Source: an uncultured Flavobacteriaceae bacterium (GTDB taxonomy: Bacteria; Bacteroidota; Bacteroidia; Flavobacteriales; Flavobacteriaceae). From it: 58,850 nt of DNA. The translations under genes and the position numbers were made by a program. Position 1 is the first letter of the stretch. Every line of letters begins with the position of its first letter. A model generated the notes under the pieces. That model saw nothing but the letters and a program-made list of their open reading frames with translations. It made no database searches and was not told the DNA's origin. The stretch covers positions 1-58,850 of the forward strand of contig CALLIG010000176.1 in assembly GCA_938009735.1 (NCBI GenBank), in the 5' to 3' direction. Below are positions 43,610 to 52,900 of the stretch, in pieces.

Positions 43610-45160
43610 ATGATTAGAAACATCCAATTACGGGTTAGTTTAAAGGAAGAAGCAAAGCTTGGACTCAAATCAAAAACCGCCAAATATTTGGGTGTTGCGG
43701 AGAAAGATATTGAAATCAAAGTTCAGCGTAAGTCTATAGACGCTCGTAAACCAAGCATCTACTTCAATTACAAACTTGAGGTTTATATCAATGAACCCAT
43801 GCCTTCAACGAAGGACTATACCTTCGACTACAAAGATGTTTCAAATGCCAAACCCGTTCATATAATAGGTTTTGGCCCTGCAGGAATGTGGGCAGCTCTA
43901 CGTTGTTTAGAATTAGGCTTCAAACCTATTGTTCTCGAACGTGGAAAAAACGTGCAAGAAAGGCGCCGCGATATAAAAGCAATCAACCAAGATCATATCG
44001 TAAATGAAGACTCTAACTATTGTTTTGGAGAAGGTGGTGCTGGCACCTATTCTGACGGGAAACTATATACCCGAAGTTTAAAACGTGGCGATGTAAGACG
44101 TGTTTTTGAAAGCTTGGTACATCATGGTGCAACCGAAGAAATTTTAGTAGACGCACACCCACATATTGGCACTAACAAACTGCCGAAAATCGTTCAGAAC
44201 ATTCGTGAAACAATTATAAAATTTGGCGGAGAAGTTCATTTTAATACTAAAGTAACAGATTTCAAAATAGATAATAACCAACTGAAAGCTATTGTTTTAG
44301 ACGATGAAAAAGAAATGGAAACCCAACGCGTTATTCTGGCGACAGGTCATTCTGCTAGAGATATCTATTACTTATTACAAAAAAAAGAAATCGCTCTAAA
44401 AGCAAAGTCTTTTGCGATGGGCGTTCGGGTAGAACATCCACAACAAATTATCGATTCTATTCAATATCATTGTAGAGGAGACCGTCATGAATTGCTTCCA
44501 GCAGCTTCGTATAGTTTAGTGCAACAATCGAAAGGTAGAGGCGTGTATTCTTTTTGTATGTGCCCAGGTGGTTTTATAGTTCCTGCGGCAACTGCTCCAG
44601 GTGAAGTGGTAGTTAATGGCATGTCTCCCTCCAAAAGAAATAACCTGTATGCGAATTCAGGTATGGTGGTAGAAATTAATGCTGATGTAGATTTATATAA
44701 GTACGAACGTTTTGGTGAGCTTCGCGGATTAGAATATCAAAAAGATTTAGAGCGTTTAGCTTTTACTTCAGGAGGAAGAACACAAACTGCTCCTGCTCAA
44801 CGTTTAACTGATTTTGTTGAAGGCAAATTATCGGAAGATCTCAACCCAACATCTTACCAACCTGGATTGAAATCAGCACCATTGCATTCTTTACTTCCCA
44901 AAGCACTCGGAAGTCGATTGCGAACAGGTTTTGCTGAGTTCGGAAAGAAAATGAAAGGCTATTATACTTCACAGGCAAATATTGTAGGTGTAGAATCTAG
45001 AACCTCATCGCCAGTAAATATTCCTAGAAAAGACACTTTAGAACATCCTGAAATCAAAGGTTTATTCCCATGTGGCGAAGGTGGAGGTTACGCTGGTGGT
45101 ATTGTTTCTGCGGCTATGGACGGAGAACGTTGTGCGGAAGCGGCTGCATCAGGACTATAA
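43610..45160 (+). CDS. FAD-dependent dehydrogenase (COG2509-like)
   Basis: This is a 516-residue flavoprotein. A small N-terminal domain (residues 1-80, IQLRVSLKEEAKLGLKSKTA) precedes the FAD-binding Rossmann fold with HIIGFGPAGMWAALRCLELG and LERGKNVQERRRD. A YCFGEGGAGTYSDGKLYTR loop follows, and the closing part reads GLFPCGEGGGYAGGIVSAAM. This architecture matches the uncharacterised COG2509 family, which is widespread and probably cytosolic. Three Cys lie around residues 290-320 (CRGDRHEL, FCMCPGG). The redox partner is unknown. A candidate promoter and REP-like element precede the gene. Confidence 0.88.
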   Translation: MIRNIQLRVSLKEEAKLGLKSKTAKYLGVAEKDIEIKVQRKSIDARKPSIYFNYKLEVYINEPMPSTKDYTFDYKDVSNAKPVHIIGFGPAGMWAALRCLELGFKPIVLERGKNVQERRRDIKAINQDHIVNEDSNYCFGEGGAGTYSDGKLYTRSLKRGDVRRVFESLVHHGATEEILVDAHPHIGTNKLPKIVQNIRETIIKFGGEVHFNTKVTDFKIDNNQLKAIVLDDEKEMETQRVILATGHSARDIYYLLQKKEIALKAKSFAMGVRVEHPQQIIDSIQYHCRGDRHELLPAASYSLVQQSKGRGVYSFCMCPGGFIVPAATAPGEVVVNGMSPSKRNNLYANSGMVVEINADVDLYKYERFGELRGLEYQKDLERLAFTSGGRTQTAPAQRLTDFVEGKLSEDLNPTSYQPGLKSAPLHSLLPKALGSRLRTGFAEFGKKMKGYYTSQANIVGVESRTSSPVNIPRKDTLEHPEIKGLFPCGEGGGYAGGIVSAAMDGERCAEAAASGL

Positions 45161-45175
45161 TTCAACAAGCCCATT

Positions 45176-46159
45176 TTAGTTTCTTTTTACTCGGTGGGTA
45201 ATTCTTCTATTGGTAATTACCGGACAAGAGCTCAATGACATCATAGTGGTCGCAGTTATATTCAACGATGGGTCACCTGTCATACCTCCATATTCAACTA
45301 CGTACCCTTGAGAAGAGTACGCTCCGCCTCCTCCATTATTTGGTAAATCATTCCAGGCACCAATTGGGGCGCCACCACGAATTACGGATGCGGCAGCAAT
45401 ATGGGCGTAGTCTTCACCTCCACCACCAACATTATTAGGTTCACCACCATTCCAGTTAGCAAAAGTTAATTCGGTACCGTTTGACCTACCCTGCCAAAAT
45501 TGAATACCAGCTTCGGGTCCAGTAACCCATCGCCATTCGCCTTCTACGGCAAGATCGGTCGCTCCGATCCAACCGAATCCACTAGCTTGTTCTCCTGAAA
45601 AATCAGCCTCTTCTTGTGATGTCAAAGTAACCAAGTAACCCTGTAATCCGAAATAAGTGCGAGCGCTGGCAGCAGCTTCGGCAGCTGTCCAACTAATTCC
45701 AGGAGCAGAAACAAATTCATAATAATGACCAGTAGAAGGTAAAAAATTTGCCTCGCCAACGGTTATCGAAAATTGTTTTGTACCTGTGGGACTTGAAGAA
45801 CTAGAAGAAAATTCCGTAGCAAGAATTGCAGCCTCAAACTGAGTGTATGTTGCTGGCCCTTGTAAGGTTAATTCCCCCTGAATAGGTTCCCAACTTGTAG
45901 TAATACCTGGATGACTTCCTGTTAAAGTCAATAAATCTTCGCCGTTGACATAACCACCTGAAATTTGAATATAAACAGCAGTAGTAGATGTATCATCTGG
46001 GTCAGTAATTGAGATACTCTCAGCCACGGCAACCGAATTCCCAGGGCAGTATACCTGATTACCAGAACCAACAACAAGTGGTGGCTGATCTTGCCCCATA
46101 ACAACACAAGCAGAAAATATAAAATAGAATATAAAAAATGGCTTATGACGTATTTGCAT
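45176..46159 (-). CDS. Secreted C-type lectin-domain protein
   Basis: This is a 327-residue protein with a signal peptide (about 1-22). Residues 27-135 form a cadherin-like or immunoglobulin-like domain (VAESISITDPDDTSTTAVYI). Residues about 140-292 form a C-type lectin domain with an EPN motif (E240-N242), expected for mannose-type sugars with calcium, and WND at 269-271. The tail ends in SCPVITNRRITHRVKRN soon after the lectin domain, with no clear type IX secretion domain. Such domains usually sit in longer adhesins, so this could be a short or truncated version. It converges with the FAD-dependent gene across 15 bp. Confidence 0.85.
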   Translation of the reverse strand: MQIRHKPFFIFYFIFSACVVMGQDQPPLVVGSGNQVYCPGNSVAVAESISITDPDDTSTTAVYIQISGGYVNGEDLLTLTGSHPGITTSWEPIQGELTLQGPATYTQFEAAILATEFSSSSSSPTGTKQFSITVGEANFLPSTGHYYEFVSAPGISWTAAEAAASARTYFGLQGYLVTLTSQEEADFSGEQASGFGWIGATDLAVEGEWRWVTGPEAGIQFWQGRSNGTELTFANWNGGEPNNVGGGGEDYAHIAAASVIRGGAPIGAWNDLPNNGGGGAYSSQGYVVEYGGMTGDPSLNITATTMMSLSSCPVITNRRITHRVKRN

Positions 46160-46351
46160 GTAACAAAAGGAATGGACAATGGTTCAACAAAATATAATAC
46201 CACGATAAAATACTAAAAAGCACTCTTAGCCCCTAAGTAATGTTGTGCAATGAATCAAACCTATTGTGAAGCGTTGATTTTATGATGTGTCTTTGCCATG
46301 AGAGAATTATTTTTGTTTAACCTTAGGTTTATATATTCCGCACTTAAGCCG

Positions 46352-46359
46352 TACCTTTG
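46352..46359 (+). promoter_or_regulatory. Candidate promoter -7 box (TACCTTTG)
   Basis: This is a perfect TAnnTTTG and lies 16 bp before the helicase ATG. Many flavobacterial genes have a similar TAxxTTTG-short-leader layout. A second perfect match, TATTTTTG, is at 46308-46315. The -33 element is not convincing. Confidence 0.45.
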
Positions 46360-46375
46360 TAGCTTATAATTTTCT

Positions 46376-47686
46376 ATGACATTCAAAGAACTAGGGCTTG
46401 CTGAGCCTATTCTCAAAGCCCTTGAAGAACAAGGCTATACAAATCCAACTCCCATACAAGAACAAGCAATTCCTATTCTTCTTAAAAGAAAAGATCTTTT
46501 AGGTGTTGCTCAAACAGGTACAGGAAAAACCGCTGCTTTTGGCATTCCAATTTTACATCATTTGTATGAAGGGATTAGCCTAAGAGATAATAAAAGAAAA
46601 GTAAAAGCATTAGTTGTTACTCCAACCAGAGAACTTGCCATTCAAATTGCGGAAAGTTTTACTGCATACGGTAAACATACTGGTTTAAGAAACACCGTAA
46701 TATTTGGTGGTGTAAAACAAGGAAAGCAAGTAAATCAACTTAAAGCTGGCGTTGATATCTTAATAGCAACCCCTGGTAGACTACTTGATTTAATGAATCA
46801 AGGGTATATTTCTTTTAGAGACCTTGAATTTGTAGTACTTGATGAGGCTGACCAAATGTTAGACATGGGTTTCATTCATGATATTAAAAAAATCATTGCC
46901 AAACTACCACCAAAAAGGCAATCGTTATTCTTTTCGGCTACTATGCCTAAATCAATAGTAGAGCTGTCTCGAAAAATGTTAGGTGATTTCGATCGCGTTA
47001 CCATTAAACCTGAACAAGCCACCGCAGAAAAAGTAGAGCAAGGTGTTTATTTTGTAAGCAAAGGAAACAAGCCGAAACTACTAATTCACTTGTTAGAGCA
47101 GCGACCAGACGATTCTGTTCTTGTTTTTTCACGGACCAAACATGGAGCAAATAAAATAGTAAAAAAGCTTGATCAAGCTGGTATTAGTTCAGCTGCAATT
47201 CATGGCAACAAATCACAAACAGCTCGTCAAAAAGCCCTTGGCGCTTTTAAAGAAGGAAAGCTTAAAGTATTGGTAGCAACAGATATCGCAGCTCGTGGTA
47301 TTGATGTTGATAGTTTATCATTGGTAGTAAATTATGACTTACCCAATGTATCTGAAACTTACGTGCATCGTATAGGCCGAACAGGTCGTGCAAATGCTAG
47401 CGGTATTGCACTTTCATTCTGTATGGCAGAAGAACGCCCATACTTAAAAGATATTGAAAAGTTAATCAAGCAACAGGTACCCCGAATGGGAGAACATCCT
47501 TTTATGGATGAGGCTTCTGAACAAGAAACGGTTGTTAGAAGACCTTCTCAAAAACCTAGAAACAATAATCGATCTAGTAATAGTTCTAATTCAGGCAACG
47601 CCAACCGAAATAAAAACCGCAATAGAAATAGAAACCGTAATAGAAATAGCGGTAGCAGCCAAAACACAGAACGAAAAGACAGCTGA
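46376..47686 (+). CDS. DEAD-box ATP-dependent RNA helicase (RhlE-like)
   Basis: This is a 436-residue RNA helicase with all the usual motifs: Q-motif [12 protein letters not shown], Walker A AQTGTGKT (residues 45-52), PTRELA, DEAD ([13 protein letters not shown]), SAT, and HRIGRTGRA. The C-terminal 50 residues are very Arg- and Asn-rich low complexity ([17 protein letters not shown]), a form that binds RNA and is common in RhlE-type enzymes. It should remodel RNA structures, perhaps in ribosome assembly or at low temperature. Confidence 0.93.
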   Translation: MTFKELGLAEPILKALEEQGYTNPTPIQEQAIPILLKRKDLLGVAQTGTGKTAAFGIPILHHLYEGISLRDNKRKVKALVVTPTRELAIQIAESFTAYGKHTGLRNTVIFGGVKQGKQVNQLKAGVDILIATPGRLLDLMNQGYISFRDLEFVVLDEADQMLDMGFIHDIKKIIAKLPPKRQSLFFSATMPKSIVELSRKMLGDFDRVTIKPEQATAEKVEQGVYFVSKGNKPKLLIHLLEQRPDDSVLVFSRTKHGANKIVKKLDQAGISSAAIHGNKSQTARQKALGAFKEGKLKVLVATDIAARGIDVDSLSLVVNYDLPNVSETYVHRIGRTGRANASGIALSFCMAEERPYLKDIEKLIKQQVPRMGEHPFMDEASEQETVVRRPSQKPRNNNRSSNSSNSGNANRNKNRNRNRNRNRNSGSSQNTERKDS

Positions 47687-47773
47687 TCATAATAACACAG
47701 ATTTACAATTTGTTAAGTTTAGATTTTTGGTATCTTCACAAACGTATTTTTAACCAACTATCTTTACTATACT

Positions 47774-48982
47774 GTGATAAAAATCGCCAAACGCGCTGCA
47801 GTTGCGAACGATTCTTACATTTTTCCAAAGAACACATTCATTGGTAAATTAAGCAGTTTGCTATTGCTTTTCTTTGTTTTTTATTCTGGATGTTTACTAA
47901 GCCAGGAAGAATCAGATACTCCAAAACTCAAAGTAGATTTAGGGGGTGCACTCCGTTTTAATTACAACAATTCAAGCTGGAAGCCCAACCAACAAAAAAA
48001 AGGTGGTGATTTCGGATTTGAAGTTTTTCGATTAGAAGCAGATGTTACCTATGGTGCGATGGAACTGCATATGGATCAACGCTTTTACTCAAGTGCCTTT
48101 GGTGGCGCTTTCTTAAAATACGGATGGTTTCAATACAACCTCAACAAAAAAAGTCATTTGAAGTTAGGATTGATTCCTGCCTATTTCGGGGCCCAACAAT
48201 TCAATTCACATAGCTGGTTCTTTCAGCTTCCCTTCTATTTAGGTTTTGAAGATGACCATGATATGGGTATTAGCTATGATTATGAAGATGATAGAATCAA
48301 ACTAGATATCGGGTTTTATAAAAATGCCGAAGCGCTAACATTGGGCGATAACAATCCAATTTCGCCTAATCGATATTCATATGATTTTTCAGGAAAAAAT
48401 AAAGAAGTAAATCAGTTCAACATACGTTTTAATTATAAATTAGGTAAAAAAGCAAAACATCTTGTTGGCACATCGTTACAATATGGTGGTATTTGGAATA
48501 TCGATACCGAAGACACCGGCAACCACGCTGCTTTAGGCCTTCACTATCAAATGGATTATAAGCGATGGAACGTTAAGACACAACTCATTACCTACAACAA
48601 TAAGCCCAATAACATAGCTGGCGAAAGTCGTGATGTTTTAGAAATGGCTGCTTATAATTTTCCCTACAATACAGCTGCAAAAGCAAATTTGTACTCCGTT
48701 GGGCTTGCTTATACTATTCCTGTCAACAAAGGTCTTTTTGAATCGATACAACTTTATAATGATTACACCTACATGGATAAGGCAGTAAGTAGCTGGGAAG
48801 ACACCCAAATGAATATCTTAGGTGCCCTAATTTCTATAAAACCGCTTTATATTTATGTTGATTATGCTAGCGGACGCAATCAACCCTGGCTAACACCAAA
48901 TTCGACGGACGCGCTTACCTCAGGTGATGGTACTGGAAAATGGAACCATCGTTTTAATATTAATTTCGGATTATATTTTTAA
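47774..48982 (+). CDS. Outer-membrane porin-like beta-barrel protein, GTG start
   Basis: This is a 402-residue protein that starts with GTG at 47774. The first 23 residues (MIKIAKRAAVANDSYIFPKN...) precede a signal peptide with SSLLLLFFVFYSGCLLSQEE, so a downstream start is possible. The mature part has alternating aromatic strands (FGFEVFRLEADVTYGAMELH, YGWFQYNLNKKSHLKLGLIPAYF) and ends in FNINFGLYF, a C-terminal Phe as in outer-membrane barrels. It most resembles DcaP-like or phosphate-selective porins. It overlaps no gene but ends 1 bp before the dCache-channel gene and is probably co-transcribed with it. Confidence 0.8.
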   Translation: MIKIAKRAAVANDSYIFPKNTFIGKLSSLLLLFFVFYSGCLLSQEESDTPKLKVDLGGALRFNYNNSSWKPNQQKKGGDFGFEVFRLEADVTYGAMELHMDQRFYSSAFGGAFLKYGWFQYNLNKKSHLKLGLIPAYFGAQQFNSHSWFFQLPFYLGFEDDHDMGISYDYEDDRIKLDIGFYKNAEALTLGDNNPISPNRYSYDFSGKNKEVNQFNIRFNYKLGKKAKHLVGTSLQYGGIWNIDTEDTGNHAALGLHYQMDYKRWNVKTQLITYNNKPNNIAGESRDVLEMAAYNFPYNTAAKANLYSVGLAYTIPVNKGLFESIQLYNDYTYMDKAVSSWEDTQMNILGALISIKPLYIYVDYASGRNQPWLTPNSTDALTSGDGTGKWNHRFNINFGLYF

Positions 48983-48983
48983 A

Positions 48984-51095
48984 ATGGTAAAGAAAATTCT
49001 TTACGGCATTGCAGTTATTTTATTCGTGGCCTTGTTATACCATGCATTTGAATTGTACTCCTTCACCCAAGAACGAAATAAAATAGTTCAAGAGAAAGGC
49101 TTGAACACCATGAATGACTTCAAAGAACAGGTCGACACTATTCTCTCAAGTATTGTTAACGAAGGTGAGAGACTGGCTGATGACTTCGGCTCCAACGAAT
49201 ACAGTAAAGAAGAAATTGAAAAGATCATTAAAGAATCTTCTTTGAAAATTCCTGCGCTACAAGGTATTACTGCTTGCTACGAACCCAATGCATTTTCCGA
49301 CGAACAAAGGCTTTATTGTCCCTATTATAATAAAGGAACCGCAGATTATCTTTTTGTTGGCGAAAGTTATGACTACTCTGTTAAAGGTGCTGATGGTACA
49401 GGCTGGTATACAGGGGTGCGCGATAATGGTGCAAAATGGGTAGAGCCCTACTACGCCAAAGGCGCGAAAGATTGGTACATCGATTATGGTATTCCTTTTC
49501 ACTATGCTGACGGACCTAAAAAGGGACAAGTAAGAGGCACCATCACCATGAGTTTCGTTACTAGTGGATTCAAAAACTTAATACTTTCGCTCAGCTTAGG
49601 AAAAACAGGATATGGAATAATTACATCGCAAGAAGGTACATATCTAAGTCATCCGGCCAACGATTATATTGGCACTACAAATCTAAAAACAATAAGTGAC
49701 GCAGAGGATAATCCTATTTTAAAAACCGCCTACGAAGAACTTTTAAAAGGAGCATCTGGAAATGTTGAATTTAAAGTCGATACTAATAACGATACCGAAT
49801 TATTTTTCTACGATAAGATTCCTTCAAATGGCTGGGGTATTGGTCTTGCCTTCTCTAAAAACGAATTATTAGGCAGTAAGGCTGCTTTGAATCATCGATA
49901 TATTAAGTTGACGCTATTTTTCTCAGCTTTTCTATTAATGATAATTGCAATCTATTTCAACAAAGATTACTTAGACCGCCGAGAGATTTGGCAATTAAGC
50001 ATACTTGCTACCATACTTCTTATTTTCAATATTCTACTAGTAGGCTACTTAGAGCATAACGGAAGCCGTAGAATAAGTTCTGATGAAAGTCCGCCAATAA
50101 CAGATGTTACCAGCTTAGGTAGTTTTGTTAATCAGCAACAGACAAGAAGAAAGGATTTAAAACTACCAGATAATATATCGATTCCTACAGGGATATTTAT
50201 TCAACGTATGGCTTTTGAAAATAGCTACAATCTTAATATTGGCGGTACAGTTTGGCAAAAATACCCAACTGATATTCTCGACAGTATTCAAGAAGGGTTT
50301 CGTTTTCCACAGACCTCTCCATTTGCTGAAGCCTCTTTTATTGAAGAAATGTACCGAAAGAAAGTATCAGGTATTGCCGGAAGCCCAGACTATTTGCTAA
50401 TTGGTTGGGATTTTCGTGTAACCCTGCAGCAATATCTGAATTATGAAAACTTCCCGTTTGACAAGCGGCATATTAATATGGAGATTATACCCGTCAGTAA
50501 CGAAGACAACCTAATCTTCACTCCAGATCTGTCAAGCTATGAATTCACGAATCCCACTAAAAAACCCGGACTAAATCCGAATGTAAAAGTCTCAGGGAAT
50601 AACATTGTAAAGAGTTACTACAACTACTCGGTTGAATCATATGACACAGATTTTGGTTTTGGATCAAAGACCTTATTTGAAGAGGTACCAGTTTTGCATT
50701 ATAATATTGAATTACGCAGGAAATTACTGAATACCTTCATCACCTATCTCATACCAATATTTGTGGTTTTGATTATGATGTATATTTTACTTATCGCTTG
50801 CTCGAAAACAGAAGAAAGGCAAGGTATAATTGAGGGAATGGCAGCATTTTTCTTTGTTCTAATTTTCTCGCACATCGATTTAAGAAAAGAGATTATTACC
50901 GCAGATTTGATCTATATGGAGTATTTCTATTTTGTCACTTATTTAATGATTATTCTGTGTACATGGAATTTGATCACCTATGCGAAAAGCAAGACACCAA
51001 TATTTGATTTCAATGAAAATCAAATATTTAAAGCGGCCTATTTTCCTTTCTTTTTCCTATGTATTCTGATGATTACTTTGGCGAAGTTCTATTAA
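48984..51095 (+). CDS. dCache sensor fused to a pentameric ligand-gated ion channel (putative)
   Basis: I chose the ATG at 48984 (703 residues); a longer frame from 48924 would overlap the porin gene. TM1 is at about 5-22. A periplasmic dCache domain (about 32-300) carries GWYTGVRDNGAKWVEPYY and KDWYIDYGIPF, typical of ligand-binding Cache modules. Two helices follow at about 309-325 and 337-356. Residues about 395-575 look like the beta-sandwich of a Cys-loop-type receptor: LNYENFPFDKRHINMEI holds the FPFD turn (490-493) of pro-loop channels. Four helices follow: M1 (579-604, with IP at 590-591), M2 (613-632, EGMAAFFFVLIFSHI), M3 (642-665) and M4 (681-700). This is the full pLGIC order. It sits 1 bp after a porin gene. 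The channel call is by eye and needs structural proof. Confidence 0.72.
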   Translation: MVKKILYGIAVILFVALLYHAFELYSFTQERNKIVQEKGLNTMNDFKEQVDTILSSIVNEGERLADDFGSNEYSKEEIEKIIKESSLKIPALQGITACYEPNAFSDEQRLYCPYYNKGTADYLFVGESYDYSVKGADGTGWYTGVRDNGAKWVEPYYAKGAKDWYIDYGIPFHYADGPKKGQVRGTITMSFVTSGFKNLILSLSLGKTGYGIITSQEGTYLSHPANDYIGTTNLKTISDAEDNPILKTAYEELLKGASGNVEFKVDTNNDTELFFYDKIPSNGWGIGLAFSKNELLGSKAALNHRYIKLTLFFSAFLLMIIAIYFNKDYLDRREIWQLSILATILLIFNILLVGYLEHNGSRRISSDESPPITDVTSLGSFVNQQQTRRKDLKLPDNISIPTGIFIQRMAFENSYNLNIGGTVWQKYPTDILDSIQEGFRFPQTSPFAEASFIEEMYRKKVSGIAGSPDYLLIGWDFRVTLQQYLNYENFPFDKRHINMEIIPVSNEDNLIFTPDLSSYEFTNPTKKPGLNPNVKVSGNNIVKSYYNYSVESYDTDFGFGSKTLFEEVPVLHYNIELRRKLLNTFITYLIPIFVVLIMMYILLIACSKTEERQGIIEGMAAFFFVLIFSHIDLRKEIITADLIYMEYFYFVTYLMIILCTWNLITYAKSKTPIFDFNENQIFKAAYFPFFFLCILMITLAKFY

Positions 51096-51110
51096 TTTGG
51101 AAATATAGGT

Positions 51111-51503
51111 TTAAGAATCTGACCTTGCATCTTGATAGAAAGTTAAACCATTTTTAAAAGGATCGTAGAATGCAAATTCTTTGGTACTCCAAGCGGTTTC
51201 TCTCAATAAGGTATGATCATGAAAAACATTTTTCACAGCATATTCATCGTATAATTCTTGAATGTTCTGCGTCACAATTCTCAGCATGGGTCGGTCCATG
51301 GTCACCTCCCACTCCGCAGCATCATGCCATTGCAAATGAATCTCAATACCGTCTTGTAGAACTCCTGCGTACTTCGGATTCATTGAGTCATCGGCAAAGC
51401 CAATTTTGAATCCCAAAAGATTTATATAAAAGTCTAGCGCTTCTACAACATCCTTCACGGCAAACACAGGGTGAACTTGATGTAAGTATCCTTTTATTTC
51501 CAT
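51111..51503 (-). CDS. VOC / bleomycin-resistance-like protein
   Basis: This is a 130-residue single VOC module starting VHPVFAVKDVVEALDFYINLLGFKIG, with AGVLQDGIEIHLQWHD in the middle and EFAFYDPFKNGLTFYQD at the end, where a Glu metal ligand is usual (here Thr-Phe). It may form a dimer that binds and sequesters a small compound, as in bleomycin- or fosfomycin-resistance relatives, or act as a lyase. It is convergent with the channel gene across 15 bp. No resistance phenotype can be inferred. Confidence 0.82.
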   Translation of the reverse strand: MEIKGYLHQVHPVFAVKDVVEALDFYINLLGFKIGFADDSMNPKYAGVLQDGIEIHLQWHDAAEWEVTMDRPMLRIVTQNIQELYDEYAVKNVFHDHTLLRETAWSTKEFAFYDPFKNGLTFYQDARSDS

Positions 51504-51557
51504 TGCTTAAATTTAAAGTATTCTGATTAACTTGTTCTCAGAACTAAAAACAATCAA

Positions 51558-52061
51558 ATGAAAAAAGTTTTACTTCTAGTATGCTGTGTTTGTGTTTTTA
51601 CTGGATTTACTAGTTGCAAAGAAAAACAAGTCGCGAAAATTGAGCCCGTTGTGCAAAACCAAGTACTAAATAAAGAATTGGCAGAGGCAGCAATGCTAAA
51701 ACATTTAGACGCCGTTTCTAATCGTGATTTAGAAACGCTGGCAAGTACGCTTTCACCTGATGGAGATATGCTACTTATCTTACCGGGAACCGAAATCATT
51801 GAAAAGGCAAGTGGCTTTCTAGAAAATCAAAAGGAATGGTTCGAATCTGGCGATTGGACTTTTGAAACTAAAATCTTGCATTTAGAAGTTGGCGAAACAG
51901 TTGCTTCAATTGTCGTTGAAGCAATTTATAAAGAAATTGAGCGTGAAGGCATACCATATTTCAATAGAATGCATATAAGTTATGTCTTGAAAAAAGTGGA
52001 CAAAAAATGGTATGTAATTAGAGATCATATGGTTTCAGTAGAAAAATCAACGGATCAATAA
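51558..52061 (+). CDS. SnoaL/NTF2-like lipoprotein
   Basis: This is a 167-residue protein with lipobox FTSC (MKKVLLLVCCVCVFTGFTSC). The mature part has the SnoaL/DUF4440-like layout: EAAMLKHLDAVSNRDLETLASTLSPDGDMLLILPG, then a strand-rich half ending in NRMHISYVLKKVDKKWYVIRDHMVS. NTF2-like folds commonly bind small molecules, but no active site is clear. It shares a TAATG overlap with the endonuclease/phosphatase gene and is therefore probably the first gene of an operon. Confidence 0.82.
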   Translation: MKKVLLLVCCVCVFTGFTSCKEKQVAKIEPVVQNQVLNKELAEAAMLKHLDAVSNRDLETLASTLSPDGDMLLILPGTEIIEKASGFLENQKEWFESGDWTFETKILHLEVGETVASIVVEAIYKEIEREGIPYFNRMHISYVLKKVDKKWYVIRDHMVSVEKSTDQ

Positions 52062-52897
52062 TGAAACACAAAGCAAGTTTATTCACATTACTAGTTTTTC
52101 TTCCAATTTTGTGTCTTGCACAGCATTTTAAGGCAATGTCTTATAATGTCAAATACGATAATGTAAATGACACGGTAAACAATTGGAATGACCGCAAAGC
52201 AGAAATGGTTGATTTGTTGAAGAAAAACAGTCCTGATTTTATTGGCATGCAAGAAGTATTAGTGCATCAATTACAGTACTTAGAAAATGCATTACCTGAT
52301 CATAAATATATTGGAGTTGGCAGAGATGACGGCAAAGAAAAAGGCGAGTTCTCCCCTATTCTGTATAATACAAGGAAGTTTAAACTTTTGAATTCAAAAA
52401 CCTTTTGGCTTTCGAAAACTCCCGATAAAATATCTGTTGGTTGGGATGCCGCTTTGGAGCGTGTATGCACTTACGGACTTTTTGAGGATATGAGCTCCAA
52501 AACTAAAATATGGGTTTTCAATACTCATTTTGATCATAGAGGAATAAAAGCTAGAAAGAAATCTGCCAAGCTCATCTTAAAAAAAATAAAACAGTTGAAT
52601 AGTGAAAATCTTCCAGTTGTTTTAATGGGTGATTTTAATTTGATGCCTGAAGAAAAACCAATCCGAAGTATTCAAAAGAAAATGGATGATGGGCAACTTA
52701 TTTCAAAAACTCCATTGCAAGGTCCGAAAGGTACTTTTAATGGCTTTGATATTAATGACCCACAAGAAAGACGGATTGATTATATTTTCACAACAGGGTT
52801 AATCGTGAATAACTATTTACATATTGATGAGCGTCTAAAAACAGGGAAACATATTTCTGACCATTTGCCGGTTTCATCCTCATTATCTATAAAGTAA
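52061..52897 (+). CDS. Secreted endonuclease/exonuclease/phosphatase family protein
   Basis: This 278-residue protein has a leader of about 21 residues (MKHKASLFTLLVFLPILCLAQ). The EEP fold is visible: MSYNVKYDN (metal Asn), FIGMQEV (metal Glu), FNTHFDHRG (catalytic His), LMGDFNLMP (Asp-Asn), RRIDYIFTTG and the closing SDHLPVSS. Bacteroidota members of this type are secreted phosphodiesterases or nucleases, and some act on sphingomyelin- or phospholipid-like substrates. Which substrate applies here is open. The start overlaps the lipoprotein stop, and 3 bp separate it from the PaiB-like gene. Confidence 0.88.
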   Translation: MKHKASLFTLLVFLPILCLAQHFKAMSYNVKYDNVNDTVNNWNDRKAEMVDLLKKNSPDFIGMQEVLVHQLQYLENALPDHKYIGVGRDDGKEKGEFSPILYNTRKFKLLNSKTFWLSKTPDKISVGWDAALERVCTYGLFEDMSSKTKIWVFNTHFDHRGIKARKKSAKLILKKIKQLNSENLPVVLMGDFNLMPEEKPIRSIQKKMDDGQLISKTPLQGPKGTFNGFDINDPQERRIDYIFTTGLIVNNYLHIDERLKTGKHISDHLPVSSSLSIK

Positions 52898-52900
52898 ACT

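Noticed and set aside
47548-47686. The Arg/Asn repeat tail of the helicase as a DNA repeat or CRISPR-like array.
   Set aside because: It is coding low complexity typical of RNA-binding helicase tails and has no regular spacers.
48924-48983. Longer start for the dCache-channel gene.
   Set aside because: It overlaps the porin coding region by 59 bp and adds residues before a clean N-terminal helix. The ATG at 48984 is better.
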